Part shown: one piece after another, positions 43,401-55,991 of the stretch | Position numbering within the stretch: the stretch's first letter is position 1 | Layout: the number at the start of each line of letters is the position of its first letter | Assembly: GCA_029339195.1 (NCBI GenBank) | Contig: JAPTJF010000271.1 | Location: forward strand, 1 to 64,000 | Direction: 5' to 3' | Length of the DNA: 64,000 bases | From: Micractinium sp. NFX-FRZ | Lineage: Eukaryota > Chlorophyta > Trebouxiophyceae > Chlorellales > Chlorellaceae | Made by a program: the position numbers and the translations under genes | The notes under the pieces: model-generated | Seen by the model: only the letters and a program-made list of their open reading frames with translations | Databases searched by the model: none | Told to the model about the DNA's origin: nothing

Positions 43401-46400
43401 GGAGGAGGGCGGGGGGGGAGGGGGCGGTGAGAGGGGGGTGACCGGGGACGGGCTGTACATGTGTCACAGGAGGGGCAGGCGTTGGTTCGCAGGCCAGAAG
43501 GGGAGTGGAGGCGACTAAATTTAAGTGTTTGGGGAACTGCATGCAGCCTGCAGCATTTACCCTTCTTGAATTTGTAGCCACTTGCTTCCCTCTGCTGTGC
43601 ATTGAAGTGCCACCGCCATCGCCCCACCCACCCTGCCCCACCCACCCTCACCCTTGGCTGCACCCCTCGCCCGCCACCTTGAGCAGCACCACATACAAGA
43701 ACAGTACGCACCTCCAAAGCCGGTTTCCCTCTTGAACATGCTTCCTGCCTTCTTGTCAATCCCTGTGCTGTGCTCCCATCGTGCCCTCGTCCCGCCTCAC
43801 CCCCTCGCCTGCCTGCCTTCCACCCCTCACCTTGAGCAGCACATATGTCAACTACTGGAACAGGTGGGAGTGTAAACTACTGGAACAGGTGGGCCCGCCA
43901 ACGCCATCCCCAATTCCCCACCCCACCCTTCCCCATCCCCCCTCACCTTGAGCAGCACCACATACTGGAACAGGGGCCCCGCCACCGCCAGGTCGCCGTA
44001 CACCAGGTCGCGCGCCCCCGGGGCCGGCGAGTGCGCCTCCTCAATGATTCGCCCCATGCTGGCGGCCATCTGGGAGGTGGCATACACCTCGCCAAAGTCG
44101 ACGCCCAGCTTGTGCTCAAAGGCGGGCGACGTCTGCTCCAGCATCCTGGAGAAGAGGGAAGACGCAGGGGCAGGGGGGGAGAAGAGGGCGGAGGGGTGAG
44201 CGGGGATCAGGAGCGGGGCACCTCGCCCAACCTAGGGTCTGGGTAGGAACCTGACCACCACAGAGAGGAGGGGAAGGAGTGACAACGAGGCAGGGAGGGG
44301 GGCCCACACTGGCTGCCCAGTTTGCTCAGTGCACCAGCCACGATACGAGACAGCATGCTGCTGCGCTGCACCCAACCGTATCACCATTGCCCCCCCATCC
44401 AGCGCGCCCACCCACCAGTTGGCGGGGTTGTACTGCGTTGGGCAGGGGGTGACGCCCGGGATGGACTGGAAGTATGAGACGAGGTGCTCGCTCTCCCACC
44501 CCAGCTGGCCAAAGTAGACGCACACGCCGCCCGGCTTGAGCACCAGCAGCTCGTCAAAGGCCTGCAGACAAAGGGGGGTGCAGTGGGAGGACGCGACTTT
44601 AAGAACAAAGGCGTGCACAGGCGATGCGGCCAGTGCTGCACCCTGAACCTGTTGCTAGAGGGCTGGCGGATGGCGCACGTCAGACGCAGGCGCGGGGGGC
44701 AGTGCATGCAAGATAGCTGCACGCAGGCAGGGCGGCACTATGCAGTGCCGTGCAATGCAGTACCTCCTCACCTCGAAGATGTCGATGGAGGGCTGGTGGA
44801 TGGTGCACACCACGGTGCGCCCCGTGTTGACGGTGGCACGCACGGTGGACATGACCAGGGAGGCGGCGCGGGCGTCCAGGCCCGTGGTGGGCTCGTCCAT
44901 GAAGACCTGGGGGAGGGAGGCGGGGGGGGGGCAGGGTGGGAGGGGGCCAGGTGGAGGCAGGGGAGGGGAAGCAAAGGACGAGGGGGAAGCGTAGGATTGA
45001 GGAGCCAAGGGAGAAGCGGGTTGCAGGGGGGGCACAGCCGGCCAGCCCAGAGAGGGGCGGGCACGGCAGCCGCCCAGCCCGGGCCTGGGTTCCAAGGCAC
45101 AGCAGGCGCAGCAGGCGCAGCAGGCAGGCGGACAGCAGGCAGGCGGGCTCACAATGGATGGGTTGGCCACCAGCTCGACAGCGATGGTCAGCCGCTTGCG
45201 CTGCTCCACGCTGAGCCCGCTGACGCCCAGCTCGCCGATGTGCGCGTGACGCAGGCGGTCCAGCTCGGTCAGCTCCAGCACCTGCAGCCAGCCGCCAGGC
45301 GCACGCAGCAGTGGAAAGCAAGGTGACAAGCGGAGCCGTCCACCGCCAGCTCTGCCTGCGCGAGGTGCACATCGCGTGGCCTGTCCAGGCACCCGGTCTG
45401 GCACTAGCACTGTCTGCAACACTGCGGAGCAGGCACCCCCACACACCACACCACCACCTCCTTAATGAACCCTCCTTGGCCTCACACCCCACCATGGTAC
45501 CCAGCACAGCGGACGCACCCCTGCCACACAACCCTGCTAAGACAAGCCACCAGCCCGCCCCACCCCCGCCCACCTCCTCGTTGAACTCCCTCTTGGCCTC
45601 ACACACTTGATCATGTGGAAGCATCCCTGCCCCACAACCTAGGAACAATAACCCCCACCCACCTCCTCAATGAACTCCTTGCGTGTCTCCTTGGCCACGG
45701 TGGAGGGCAGGCGCAGGGTGGCGGAGAAGGCCAGCGCCTCGCTGACCGTGGCCTGGGGCAGGTGCACGTCCTCCTGCTCCACGTACCCGGTCACGCGCGC
45801 AAACGTCTTCTGGTTCTTGGGGAAGCTGCGGGGCAGAAGGGGCGGCGGGGGCAGCACGGTGCGGGCAGGTCGGTCGGTTGGCAGGCGGGCAGGTTGACAA
45901 CAAGGCGAGCGGCGGGCGAGTGTGCACGCGCGGCATAGACGCGGCCACCATCACTGGCGGTGCTGCCGGAGCAATTGCATGCACGCAGGTGCAATGCCCA
46001 CCCTCCCTAACTGTGCCCATGCCTGTGCCGCCCTGCCACATCAGACAGAGGCCGTCGGTCAACTCGAGCCAGCCGGTCAACTCGGGCCAGCCGGACCCAC
46101 AGCACAGCACAGCACAGCACCCACCCGTTGACGTGAATCTCGCCGCTGATGGTGCCCCCAGTCTTGCGCCCAGCCAGCACATCCATCAGGGTCTGGGCAG
46201 AGGAAGGAGCAGGGGTGCATTGCATTGCATTGCACCAGTCAGCACGTGTGGGGAGGGGCCACATGTGAGGGGTGGCCAAAAGTGGGCAGGTCAGGAACAA
46301 GTGTGGGGCAACGGCTGGGCGGGGCACGATCGGGTTAACCTGCTCTGAAAACCGCTATATGTTATAGCCCAGCTATAACTGCTGTTATCTGCTGCAGCGG

Positions 46401-49400
46401 AGCGGCAGTACTGCAGCGAAGTACGGCGGCAGCGGCTGTAGGGCCGCCGCTGCCCCCCGCACACCATTCTGTGCGGTCTTACTCGATCTGCTGGCTTGCA
46501 TGCCAGCCTACTTTTCCCACCCACCCACCCTGCATTGGATTCTTTATCCAGTTGTGCTAAAAGGTGCCCCACTGTAAGTCGGGTGGGCACGCACTGTGCC
46601 GACCGCCCCTACCTCTGTGCCGACCGCCCCTACCGTCAGTAGCGAGCGGCAGCAGATAACTATTGTCCCTCGCAACCCACCCCCAACCAACCCCTCTGCT
46701 CACCGTCTTGCCGGCGCCCGAGGCGCCCATGAGGGCGGTGAGCACGCCGGGGCGGAAGGCGCCGTCGACGTGGCGCAGCAGGCGCAGCGTGCCCTCCCCA
46801 ACCTCGGCGTCGTTGGCCTGCTCCCCGCTGGAGCTCTTGGGGCGCGGCACGTCGTAGCAGATGTCCTTGAAGGTGACAGACAGCGGGGCAAAGGGCAGCT
46901 TGCTGCGGCGGGGGGGGGGGGAAGAGGCAGCAGAGCGGGGGCCAGGACTTTGTTCGGGCGGCTGGCTGAGGCACGCCAGCCGACCAAGATCTGCCGCCTG
47001 GCCAGCCCACACATGCTGTCCACCTTCAATCCGCTTGTCCACCAGCTCCACAGCCTGGATCAAGCTGCCAAGAACCGCCCTGGAGCCGCCCAAAGGGCAG
47101 GCCAACACTTCTACGTATCGCTAGGCGACTCGCCAGTCCACCACAAACTGACAGTCAATGCAAGCATGCAGCAACACCGCCGAGGCTACAAACCGGCAAA
47201 ACCTTTGCCGTCCCCTCCCCTTACACCGCCTCCTCCTGCCCCTCACCTGCGCACAGAGTTGTCCACAACGGACTTGGAGCCCAGAGGGGAGGCCCCAGGC
47301 AGGCCCGGCTTGACCACCGCTGCCGCCGCCGATGCGCCGCTGGCAAACGAAACCTTCTTGGGGCTGCCATCGGGGGTGTTCTCCGCCGCCGAATCCCCGT
47401 TTGCTGCAAAGACCTTGGCCACGCCCGCCGCCAGGCCGTTGGTGGCAGTACCGTTGGTGGGGGTGCCACCGTTTGCGAGGTCGGCGAGGCCGGTGGCGAT
47501 GGAGGCGTTGCGGGAGCGGGCGAGCTCGTTCAGGGCCTGGGTGGAGGCGGAGCGTCGGGCTCCAGCCTCAATGTCCTGCAGGCGGTAGGGGGGCGGTCAA
47601 CAGGGAGGAAGGATGTGGGTGGGGGTGGGTGGGGATGGGGGTAGGACGCACTGCTCGGCTGCCCTGCTGGCAAGCCCCCAACCCACGCGCCCCATCCGCC
47701 AGCCTGGGTCACACTGCCGGGCGGGCAGCATGGCAAGCTGTGCTAGACTGCTCCTCTACACCACCCTTCCACCTCTCCCCACCCTCCCCACTCCCACCCG
47801 TTCTGCTCTTGCCGTGCCAACGGGATGCGGGCGGCTGGGCGGACTGCGCCAGCATTGTGTGCCAGCACTATTCGCCATACTGTTTGCCACACAGTTGGTT
47901 GTTTCCACGCATTCATTCACTGCTTGCCAGCTGGCACCCAGCTGCCACGCTGCACACACCCTCGCCCAGCTGCTCACCTTGACCACGGATGCCGGCAGCT
48001 TGGCAGGCGCCGCCATCCTGTTGGCGTCCAGCTCCTCCACCGCCTCCTCGCTCATCACCGGCTTGCTGGAGGGGCCTGCAGGCACAGGTGGCACATGCAG
48101 GGAGGGTTGTCTGGAAAGCAATGTCCCCCGCACGCACACGGCACACGGCAAGCAGCCTCACACCCGCCGCCGTTGTTGGGAAAGGCGGCTGCCAGCATGC
48201 GAGCGGCGAATCGACACACTGGAGCCCACCGCATCAGATTTCCAAAGCCAACCAGCGCACGCACAGGCAATGCACAGCGGCAGCCCACCCACCCACGCAC
48301 CCTTGAGGAAGGTGGCTGCCAGCACAAAGACGAGGACGTTGATGAGGATGGAGGCCACGGTGGCGCCCACACCAATCCACACCCTGCAGGACGGGGAGGC
48401 AGGCGGGCAGTGGGCGGGCGGGGCAGCGGGCAGCCGGTGCAGGTTATTTGGGGGTGGCGGGCGGAGGTGAGCGAGCGCGCCAAGCGCCGCCAGCTCAACA
48501 GCTCCACGACAAAGCAGCTGGAGACCTCGGCTGGCAGTCGCAGACGCCCACGGGAGCACAGGCAGGCGAGCGCCGGGCATGGCATGGCATGGCAGCGCTG
48601 TGAACCCTGGTGCTCACCACCAGTACTCGGTGCCAAAGCCGCGGAAGACGAGCACCTGCGGGGGCATTTGAGGGGACGCACGCGACATTGAGGTGATTGG
48701 GCGGGTGGCGTGGGGGCGCATGAGCGCAAGGAACAGGAGGTTCTGAATGGGGCGGCACACACCTCGTTGTTGCCCTGGCGGTGGCAGCTGCCCACGCATC
48801 ACCCTGCACGGCCAGGCCAAAGGCTTGGCCCCTCTTCAAACTCATCCTGCCGTCCGCCCCCCACACCCGCCCACCTGCTCGCCCAGCGTGAGGCTGGAAT
48901 CGGGGTCCCCCGGGTTTGGCTTGTTCCACGACTCTCCAGTGAACTCGTTGACCGCCAGCGCCTGGGTGATGTAGGCCCTGCAACAGGGGAGAGGCGAGGG
49001 TGGGTGGGTGGCCAAGAAAGATGTTGGTTGAGTGGCCGGCCAGGGCGATCACAGCAGGGCCGGCGGGGCCGGAGAACCTGCTGGGACATGCACAGCGGGG
49101 GCGGCGGCGGTGCCCTGCGTGGCAGCACAGCCAGCCCAGCCCCCGGGCGGCGGCTCCCTCACCAGGGGTTGCTCCAGTAGGCTGCGATCCACCAGTCGGG
49201 GATGGCAGTCTTGGTCATGATGAAGCTGCAAGGAGGAAAGGGGAGAAGGTGGGGAGGGGAAGAGGGAGGGCGGGGCAGGTTCTGAGTGTAAGTGCAAAGT
49301 GTGTCCAGGAAAAAGGAGGGTGTACTGATGAATGTGCAGGGAGGCGGGTTGGGAGACACTGTCAGCAAGTGAGATGGTTCAGTTCAAAAGACCACGACAC

Positions 49401-52400
49401 AACCTTGCCGGCACTCCCAATGGCGCTGTTCACCCCACCCGCCCCACCCAGGCCCGCTCACCCTCCGCAGACCATGAAGACGAGGAGGAAGAAGGAGCCA
49501 ACGGCGGAGGAAATGGTGTCGGTGCGGCACACGCAGGCAATGGCCTGGAACAGGGAGGTCGCCCTGCGGGTAGGGAGGGGGGGAGAGGAGGAGGGGGGGA
49601 AAGGTCGGGGAGGTGAGTGTCCAGTGCGGCACAGCGGGGTGGTTGAGTGAGGTCTTTAAGGCACACACTTGTTGCTGCGCTCAAACACGGCGGGCAGACT
49701 GCAGTGGGCACCCGCAAACTCGCTGTTTGCGCCCCCTCCCCCCTTTCCCTCTCGGCTTCATACCAGGCAGCGATTGTGTGCTCACCAGGCGCATGTGAGG
49801 AACATGAAGAGCCAGAAGATGAGGAAGCGCCAGGAGTTGTCAAAGCCGACGGCCCAGTAGGTGACCAGAGACCACAGCGTGGCGTCCAGCAGCGCGTAGG
49901 GCAGGCGGAACAGGAAGGAGGGCACGGCAAAGCACCAGCCCTGCACAGGGGCACGAGATGGGGGAGGAGCGTTGGAGAAGTGGGGATGTGTTGTGGCAGC
50001 GAAACGTGTGTTGAGGAGCGCGCACCCTAGCGTGGTGCGCTGCAGGCACCTCCCAAGGACGCCTTGTGCAGGCAGGCGTGGCCAACCCATGCCAGCAAAC
50101 CCTACCCACCGGGTAGAACCGCATTTCCCGCTGCTTCCAGAACACCGGGAGGCGCTGGGTCAGCAGGTGCATCTCCACGGTGCCGCCTGCGGGGAGGGGG
50201 GGGCAGGTGCGGGGACAGGCTGAGTGGGTGAGGCAGCACAGCTGCGGTGCAGTGCCTGCTGGTCTCCCCCCCCCCAAACATCATCTTTCTTCTACTGCTG
50301 CTGCCTGCTCCTCCTCCCAAGGTGCGGCCTGCTCGTGCATCTCACCGATCTGCAGGCAGGAGGGCAGGCAGGCAGGAAGGAGCAGAGGGAACGCGCGTCA
50401 GTCAAAGTGCAAACGCGCTCAGACGCGCGCGTGCAAACACACATCACGGACTCGCCAGCATGCCGCCAAAAGATGCCCCAGCCCCCAACACCACCAAAAC
50501 ACATCACGTTATAGCCCATCTATAACTGCGGTTATCTGCTGCAGCGGAGCGGCAGTACTGCAGCGCAGTACGGCGGCAGCGGCTGAAGGGCCGCCGCTGC
50601 CCCCCGCACACCATTCTGTGCGGTCCTACTCGGTGTGCTGGCCTGCATGCCAGCCTACTTTTCCCACCCACCCACCTTCATCCAGTTGTAAGTCGGGTGG
50701 GGCACGCACTGTGCCGACCGCCCCTACCGTCGGTAGCAAGCAGCAGCGGATAACCAACGAAACCCACCAACGAGCCCAGACCACCAACGAGACCAGCCCA
50801 GCCCCTCCAAAAAGGGGAAAAAGCGCACCAGCATATAGATAAGCGAGTAGAAGGTAGCTCCCATCAGGATGTTGCCTGCAGAGGCAGACGGGCCAGAGGG
50901 GCCAGAGGGGCGGTCAGGTCGCAGCGAGCGGCATCGGCGAGCGGCGGCGGACCCCAGCGCCGCCGCTGAGCTGGCTGGGAGTTGAAATTGCTGCTCTGCA
51001 GCAGACTCGTGATCTCCCACTGGGATCAGAGATACCCACCACCAGCCACCACCGCCACCGCACCAGCCAAGCAGCCGCCCCCTCACCGTCGTCCAGGCTG
51101 TCCTTGCCCACGTTGAGGTAGCAGGTGGCCACCACAAAGGCCATGAGGCAGACCTGGAAGACGCGCACGTACCTGCGGGGGGGGGAGGGGAAGGAGTAGT
51201 GGCAGACGGGCAGGCCAGACGGTAAGTGGGGGTGAGGGCAAGGGTGGGAGGGGAAGTTGTTGTGTGAGAGCGGGGGGGCATCCGCGGCATCAGCGGCGGG
51301 CAGAGAGCGGCAGAGCATGAATGCCCGGAGAGCGACAGAGCGGGTTTGGAGGCTGGACAGGGGCCCCCGCTGCTTCAAGCAGCGCCTGGCTCCTGCCCCT
51401 CCCTTGGCGCCCCCACCCTCCCTCTGCTACGCCGCCCGCCTCACATGAAGAGCTTGGAGCGCAGCTGCAGGCGCCAGGAACGCAGGAAGTTGGCGCGCAC
51501 CAGGCGCATGTACGAGGCGCCGTACCTGCGGAGTACAACAGGAGGTTTGAGCGGTGTGACCAGGAGGGGGAGTGAGGACAGGCAGCAGGGCATCGCAATT
51601 CCCATTGTAGCAGTCCTCACAAAGTCGGCACAGCAATCGGGGGCACGGCGCTGACAGTTCAAAGCCATGAATGCACTCACTTGGCGGTGGTGAGCGCGCG
51701 CTGGTGCTCGTCCGCCGCGGGCCCCTCGGTGGCGGGCGGCGCCGCCAGCAGCGCGCGCTGCTGCTCGCTGGCCTCGCTGCCCAGGAAGGCGTCCCGGATG
51801 GCCTGGGAGGTGACGTAGCAGTAGGGGCGCGTGTTGTCCACCCAGTACTTCTGCAGGAGGGGGAGAGGCGGGCACAAAAGTATTGGTACCTTGTGTTGTG
51901 AGGGGGCTGAGGAAGCAGATAGCAAAGTTTGAAAGGAGGGTGACGTGGTGGGGTGGCGTCGCGGTACAGGCAAGTGCTCCCAAATTCAGGCTCTGCTCCC
52001 ACCTTGCACACCCACCACCACTTTGAACATTCACACGCCTGCATCCTCCCCACCCTGCCTCGCGCCCCCCCCACACGCACACCTGCTGGTCCGAGGGCAG
52101 CGCGATTTCTTGCAGGAAGTCGGCCACGCCCTTGCGGGGCGGGCAGTCAAAGCCCAGCTGGGTGCGGAAGAAGGGGCGCACGCCGTCGATGGGGCCGTGG
52201 TACAGCACCTGCAGCGGGGCGGCGGGAGGACCAGGGGGCTTGGGGGGTGAGGGGCTGGAGGGGCTTGTGGGTAAATGGCAGGGGCGCTGGCCGTGCCACA
52301 CCAGCAGCACCTTGCCAGCATTCCATGCGCCCCAGCACTGGTTGTCCCCGCCATCTCACACCCTTCTTTTCCCTTCTCCTTCGATGTCGGAACAGTGGAT

Positions 52401-55400
52401 CAAGCAACCCACCATGCCCGAGGCCAGCAGCATGACGTCGTCAAACAGCTCAAAGGTCTCGGGGGCCGGCTGCAGCAGCGCCACCAGCATCGTGCCCTGC
52501 AAGCCGACGGGCGTTCGGGGTGGCAAGCAGGCAGGCAGTGATGCGGGGCAGCCAGGCGTGGGCGTGCGAGCGGTCTGGGCAGGCAGCAGTTGTGCAGCGC
52601 TTGCACAGTAACTCCTGGGCAGCAGCTGCCGCCACCCCTCTCGATGTGCCCTCGATCCCTGAGCATTGCCTACCACCATGTGAGCGTCCGCCACTCACTG
52701 CCCCAAAAAACCCTAGCCCCCCGCTCACGTTCATGACGTGGCAGTAGTTGCGCAGCGACTTGGTGATGAGGTGGGTGGTGTTGGAGTCGAGGCCGGTGGA
52801 GATTTCGTCGGCGTACAGCACCTTGGCGTGCCCCACCAGCGCCTCGCCCGAGGTCACACGCTTCTTCTGGCTGTGGGCGGGGGGAGGGCGGGCGGAAGGG
52901 GTGATGCGGTGAGGGCTGGGTTGAGCGGCATTGATGAGCCAACAAGCGCTTGAAGCGGGCACGTCACACGCCTGGCTGCCACTGCCCAACCCAGCCCCTC
53001 AGCATTCCGCCCCTGCCGACCACCTCCGTGGCTCGCCTTCCGCTGATGCCTCAGCAGCCCCGTCGCCCGATTCCAAACCCCCAAACCTGCCCTTCCACCC
53101 AACATCCACTGACGCCGCTGCAGTAGCCCCGTCACCCACTCCCAACCCTCAACCCTGCCCTTGTACTCAGGGCTCACCCTCCGCTGATGCCGCGCATCAT
53201 CTGGTTGCCCACCACCGTGTCGGCGCACCCCTCCAGCCCCAGCATGTGCAGCATCAGCTCCACAGCCAGGCTGTGGCGGCCGCCAAAGGCCTGCAAGGGG
53301 GGAACGGGACGCGAGGCACAGGAGCATCAGCAGGAGACGCCTGCAAGGTAGCTCGCATGCGCCCAAAAGCAGGCAGGTAGTTCCCAGATAACGCCTAGAC
53401 GCAGCTGCATGGACTCGCCACCCATGCCACCACAGAGCGCCAGCTGGGAGCCAGCTCAGCACCCACCTGCGCCTTCATGAACGCCTCCAGCTCCGGGTCC
53501 GGCACCAGCCCCATCTCCTCCTCACGCCGGTGCAGCTCAGACAGCAGCTCTGCAACACAGGGGGGGGGATGGGGTGGGGTGTTAGGCAATGCAACAAGGG
53601 GGGTTGAATAAAAGTGGGCGCAGACAACCCATCAGTCTGCTTGCTGGCAGGTGCCGGCAGTCGCGGTGGTGCAGGGCACGTCCTCCAACAATCCTTGCTA
53701 CAATGAGGCCAGCACCAGCACCGCAGAAATGCTGGCCCTGCCCATGTCAGCACGCCCACCACGCTTGCGCCTCCTCCCGCCCACAAACGCCACAATTACA
53801 GCACGCACCACGCTGGTAGCTGCGGCTCTGGCACTCGGCCGCAAACTCAAACGTCTCCCGCACAGTCAGCTCCCCGTAGTGCAGGTCCACCTGCGGAGGA
53901 ACACAGGAGGGGAGCAAGGAGGAGGCAGCAAGGGTAAGGGAGCGTCGAAGTGGGCTTTGAGCTTTGCACTTTTGCCAAGCTCGGTATAATGCGGGTCTAC
54001 ATCAAGCCGCCAACACCCACAGCCCAGCCCCCAACTCAGCCGCCACCACCCACCTGGGAGATGTACGATGCGGAGCGCTCGGGCACAAACTCGTCAAACG
54101 ACTTGCCATTGTACAGGATCTTTCCAGACACCTGAAACAGACAGAGGCAGCAAGCAGAGGGACACAACAGGGGAAGCATGAGCAAGAAATAGCCAGCAAG
54201 CGCCAAGGCAGGCGCAACAAGCGGTGCAGGGCATGAGATTGCTGACTGGCTCGGGTGTGCTCCACACGCTTGCCGGCAGACATAGCACACCCCGCCGACC
54301 AGCGCCGACGACTCATGCAAGCTAGCACTGGCGTCCGAGGCTCACGTGCATGTCGCTCTGCTCCCGCAGCCGCCCGCTCAGCGCGCGCAGCAGCGTGGTC
54401 TTGCCGCTGCTGGGCGGCGCCAGCACCAGCGTGAAGCGGCCGGGCTTCAGCACGCCACTGGCGCCCTCGATGATGCCCAGCGGCCGCAGCTTGCGAGCGC
54501 CAACCATGGACTGCACATTGCAGGTGGAACGGAGAGGGTGGCATGCAAAGGAAGCAGCGTCGGGTGTGGGGTGCGCCACACTCAAGCGTGGGCAGCGAGT
54601 GGCACAGGGCCGGGGCAAGCCTGCTGGTGCCAACACTTTGGGAGGGCGGCAGCCGGGTGGGCACGGCCCGGCGCGCCGCCGCACGGCCAACCACCCTGCC
54701 ATGAATGCCGGCTCAACCGCCTGAGCATCATACATGTACACCGGAAACCGCACCTTGAGCACCCCCTTGACGGTGCGCATGACGGTGGGGATCTGCTTGT
54801 CACCCACAGATGCGTTGGTCTCCACAGACAGGTCCTCGTACCGTACTTCAATCGAGGGCGGCGCCAGGCCCACCCTGCACACCAACCGCGGGCACAGGGG
54901 CAGCAGAAACGGGTTGACATGACGTACGAGCAGGGCGAAATTCAGGCCATGCTGGCGGGTAGGCATGCAAGCAGCGGCACAGGTCAAGGTGAGACGGGGT
55001 TGCACCACCACAGCTCATAGCAGTTGCTGTGGCCGCAGCCGCGGCATGCGACATCGGGGCGCGCCACCTGCCCAAGGCCCCCCGTGCCTCACCTGGCCAG
55101 CCGGGCCTGGATGCGCTGCAGGATGAGCACCTGCTCGGCGTCTGCGTCTGGCAGCATGCTGCAGGCAGGTCAGGGGGGCAGGGGAGGGGGCAGCCAGCGA
55201 TGCACACGTTGGGCACAGTATAGCGCGCATGCAGGCAGCGCAGGGGCTGCACGTGAGCGCGCCCCTCCTGCCAGCCTCAGCGTCCATTTGGATGCATCGC
55301 TGCAATGTGTGCTGTGCTGGCCGGCACATATTGTGCATGACAACCCACGCCACTGCGACGTGCTGACATACGCCGAAACACTGCCAGCACCAGCACCCAG

Positions 55401-55991
55401 CGCAATGCCGGCACCCACCCACCTCTCGAACAGCGCCTTGCTCTGGCTGCGCTTCATGCGCTTGGCGTCCACCGTTGTGGTGGTGCCATCGGGCGCCTTG
55501 ATGCTCACAGAGCGCAGGCGGTGCATCCGCTCCTGCTGGGGGGTAACAGGTGGTGGCGTGCGCAAACACAGGGCGGGCCGAGAGGCTGAGGGCAGCGGCT
55601 CCACTGTGTAGCGGGGGAGGTCCCGGCGGGCAGGCCGGGAGGCACACAAGGCAGCAGCAGTTGTGCGGCTGTGACCCACACCAGAGGGAATCAGGAAACC
55701 AGGGTGTGCGGGTGGGTCCTGCTGCTGGGGAGCTGGCGCAGGCAGCTGGAACAGTGGGGCAACAGTATGGTAACCAGTTTCTGGTACCCCTCCAGCCGCA
55801 GCCAAAGCCGCGCGCCCCAGCCCTGGGCTGCCCCCCACCAGCCTGCCCACACAACCCGTCCCCATTGTCCCACACACCTTGTCTTGCACACTAGAGGACT
55901 GCGGGCTGAGGACAGACTGCGAGCGTGATGGCGCCGCTGCCGCCGCAGCTGCCGCCAGTGGCGGTCCACTCGGCGACTCCCCCACGCCCAT
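40470..55991 (-). CDS. Full-size PDR/ABCG transporter
   Basis: 1522 residues from 42 exons: 55991-55878, 55535-55423, 55158-55093, 54874-54754, 54510-54346, 54131-54054, 53890-53809, 53549-53467, 53290-53178, 52870-52729, 52496-52413, 52208-52083, 51850-51681, 51525-51445, 51172-51087, 50875-50829, 50349-50346, 50186-50110, 49940-49786, 49563-49462, 49225-49163, 48977-48875, 48655-48618, 48383-48301, 48075-47978, 47575-47247, 46902-46704, 46192-46125, 45825-45663, 45281-45153, 44906-44772, 44561-44416, 44145-43947, 43369-43257, 42948-42841, 42643-42547, 42273-42219, 41968-41901, 41519-41421, 41200-41169, 40971-40843, 40575-40470. ATP-driven exporter of the plant/fungal PDR class: NBD1, TMD1, NBD2, TMD2. 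NBD1 has Walker [10 protein letters not shown] (about 169-177), signature [15 protein letters not shown] and [12 protein letters not shown]1 has [18 protein letters not shown]2 has GASGAGKT (about 967-974), [14 protein letters not shown] and [17 protein letters not shown]2 has [20 protein letters not shown] and a C-terminus ending FQNR. A Ser/Ala/Asn-rich linker (exon 26) precedes NBD2. The substrate cannot be read from sequence. Confidence 0.94.
40761..40773 (-). repeat. Intronic copy of PDR exon 41 donor edge
   Basis: CTCACTTGTAGCC repeats the exon 41 end plus donor (40839-40851), 78 bp downstream in the gene. Confidence 0.6.
43671..43866 (-). repeat. Two intronic copies of PDR exon 33 donor edge
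   Basis: CCTTGAGCAGCACCACATAC at about 43677 and CTCACCTTGAGCAGCACATA at about 43828 copy the end of exon 33 with its donor (43941-43975). Each is followed by a diverged ..AGAACAG or CTGGAACAGG. A second small CTACTGGAACAGGTGGG repeat sits at 43852-43890. Confidence 0.85.
45452..45602 (-). repeat. Two intronic copies of PDR exon 29 donor edge
   Basis: Blocks at 45452-45485 and 45570-45602 repeat the exon 29 end and donor (45659-45695). They would read AKEGSLRR and AKREFNEEV against the real [12 protein letters not shown]. Both retain a GT donor-like context but carry indels. Confidence 0.85.
46361..46660. mobile_element. MITE-like element, copy 1
   Basis: About 300 bp in the PDR intron that follows exon 27. 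It starts with the hairpin GTTATAG-CCCAG-CTATAAC, then has perfect 12-bp terminal inverted repeats, GTTATCTGCTGC (46384) and GCAGCAGATAAC (46649). The interior is palindrome-rich with no coding capacity, and contains a 21-bp tandem duplication near 46597-46638. A clearly homologous copy lies 4 kb away. No convincing target-site duplication was found. Confidence 0.6.
50346..50349 (-). other. Candidate 4-nt microexon (ATCG) of the PDR gene
   Basis: Flanked by ctgcctgcag and gtgagatg. The exon before it (50875-50829) ends in phase 0 and the exon after it (50186-50110) needs one preceding base, so a 3n+1 exon is required. Including ATCG gives [17 protein letters not shown], which lines up without gaps with the conserved PDR TMD1 segment between the GALFF-type helix and RLPVF.KQR. 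See findings. Confidence 0.65.
50508..50755. mobile_element. MITE-like element, copy 2
   Basis: Second copy of the element at 46361, same orientation, in the PDR intron before the microexon. Hairpin GTTATAG-CCCAT-CTATAAC, inverted ends GGTTATCTGCTGC (50530) and GCAGCGGATAACC (50743), one mismatch. It lacks the 21-bp internal duplication and some other short segments of copy 1. Shared blocks include CGGAGCGGCAGTACTGCAGC and CACACCATTCTGTGCGGTC. Confidence 0.6.

Noticed and set aside
50724..50875. Read-through of PDR exon 16 to a GTTG|GTGGGT donor
   Set aside because: It keeps phase but adds about 20 residues ([11 protein letters not shown]...) from the MITE-adjacent sequence, absent from the PDR consensus; the microexon model aligns without gaps.
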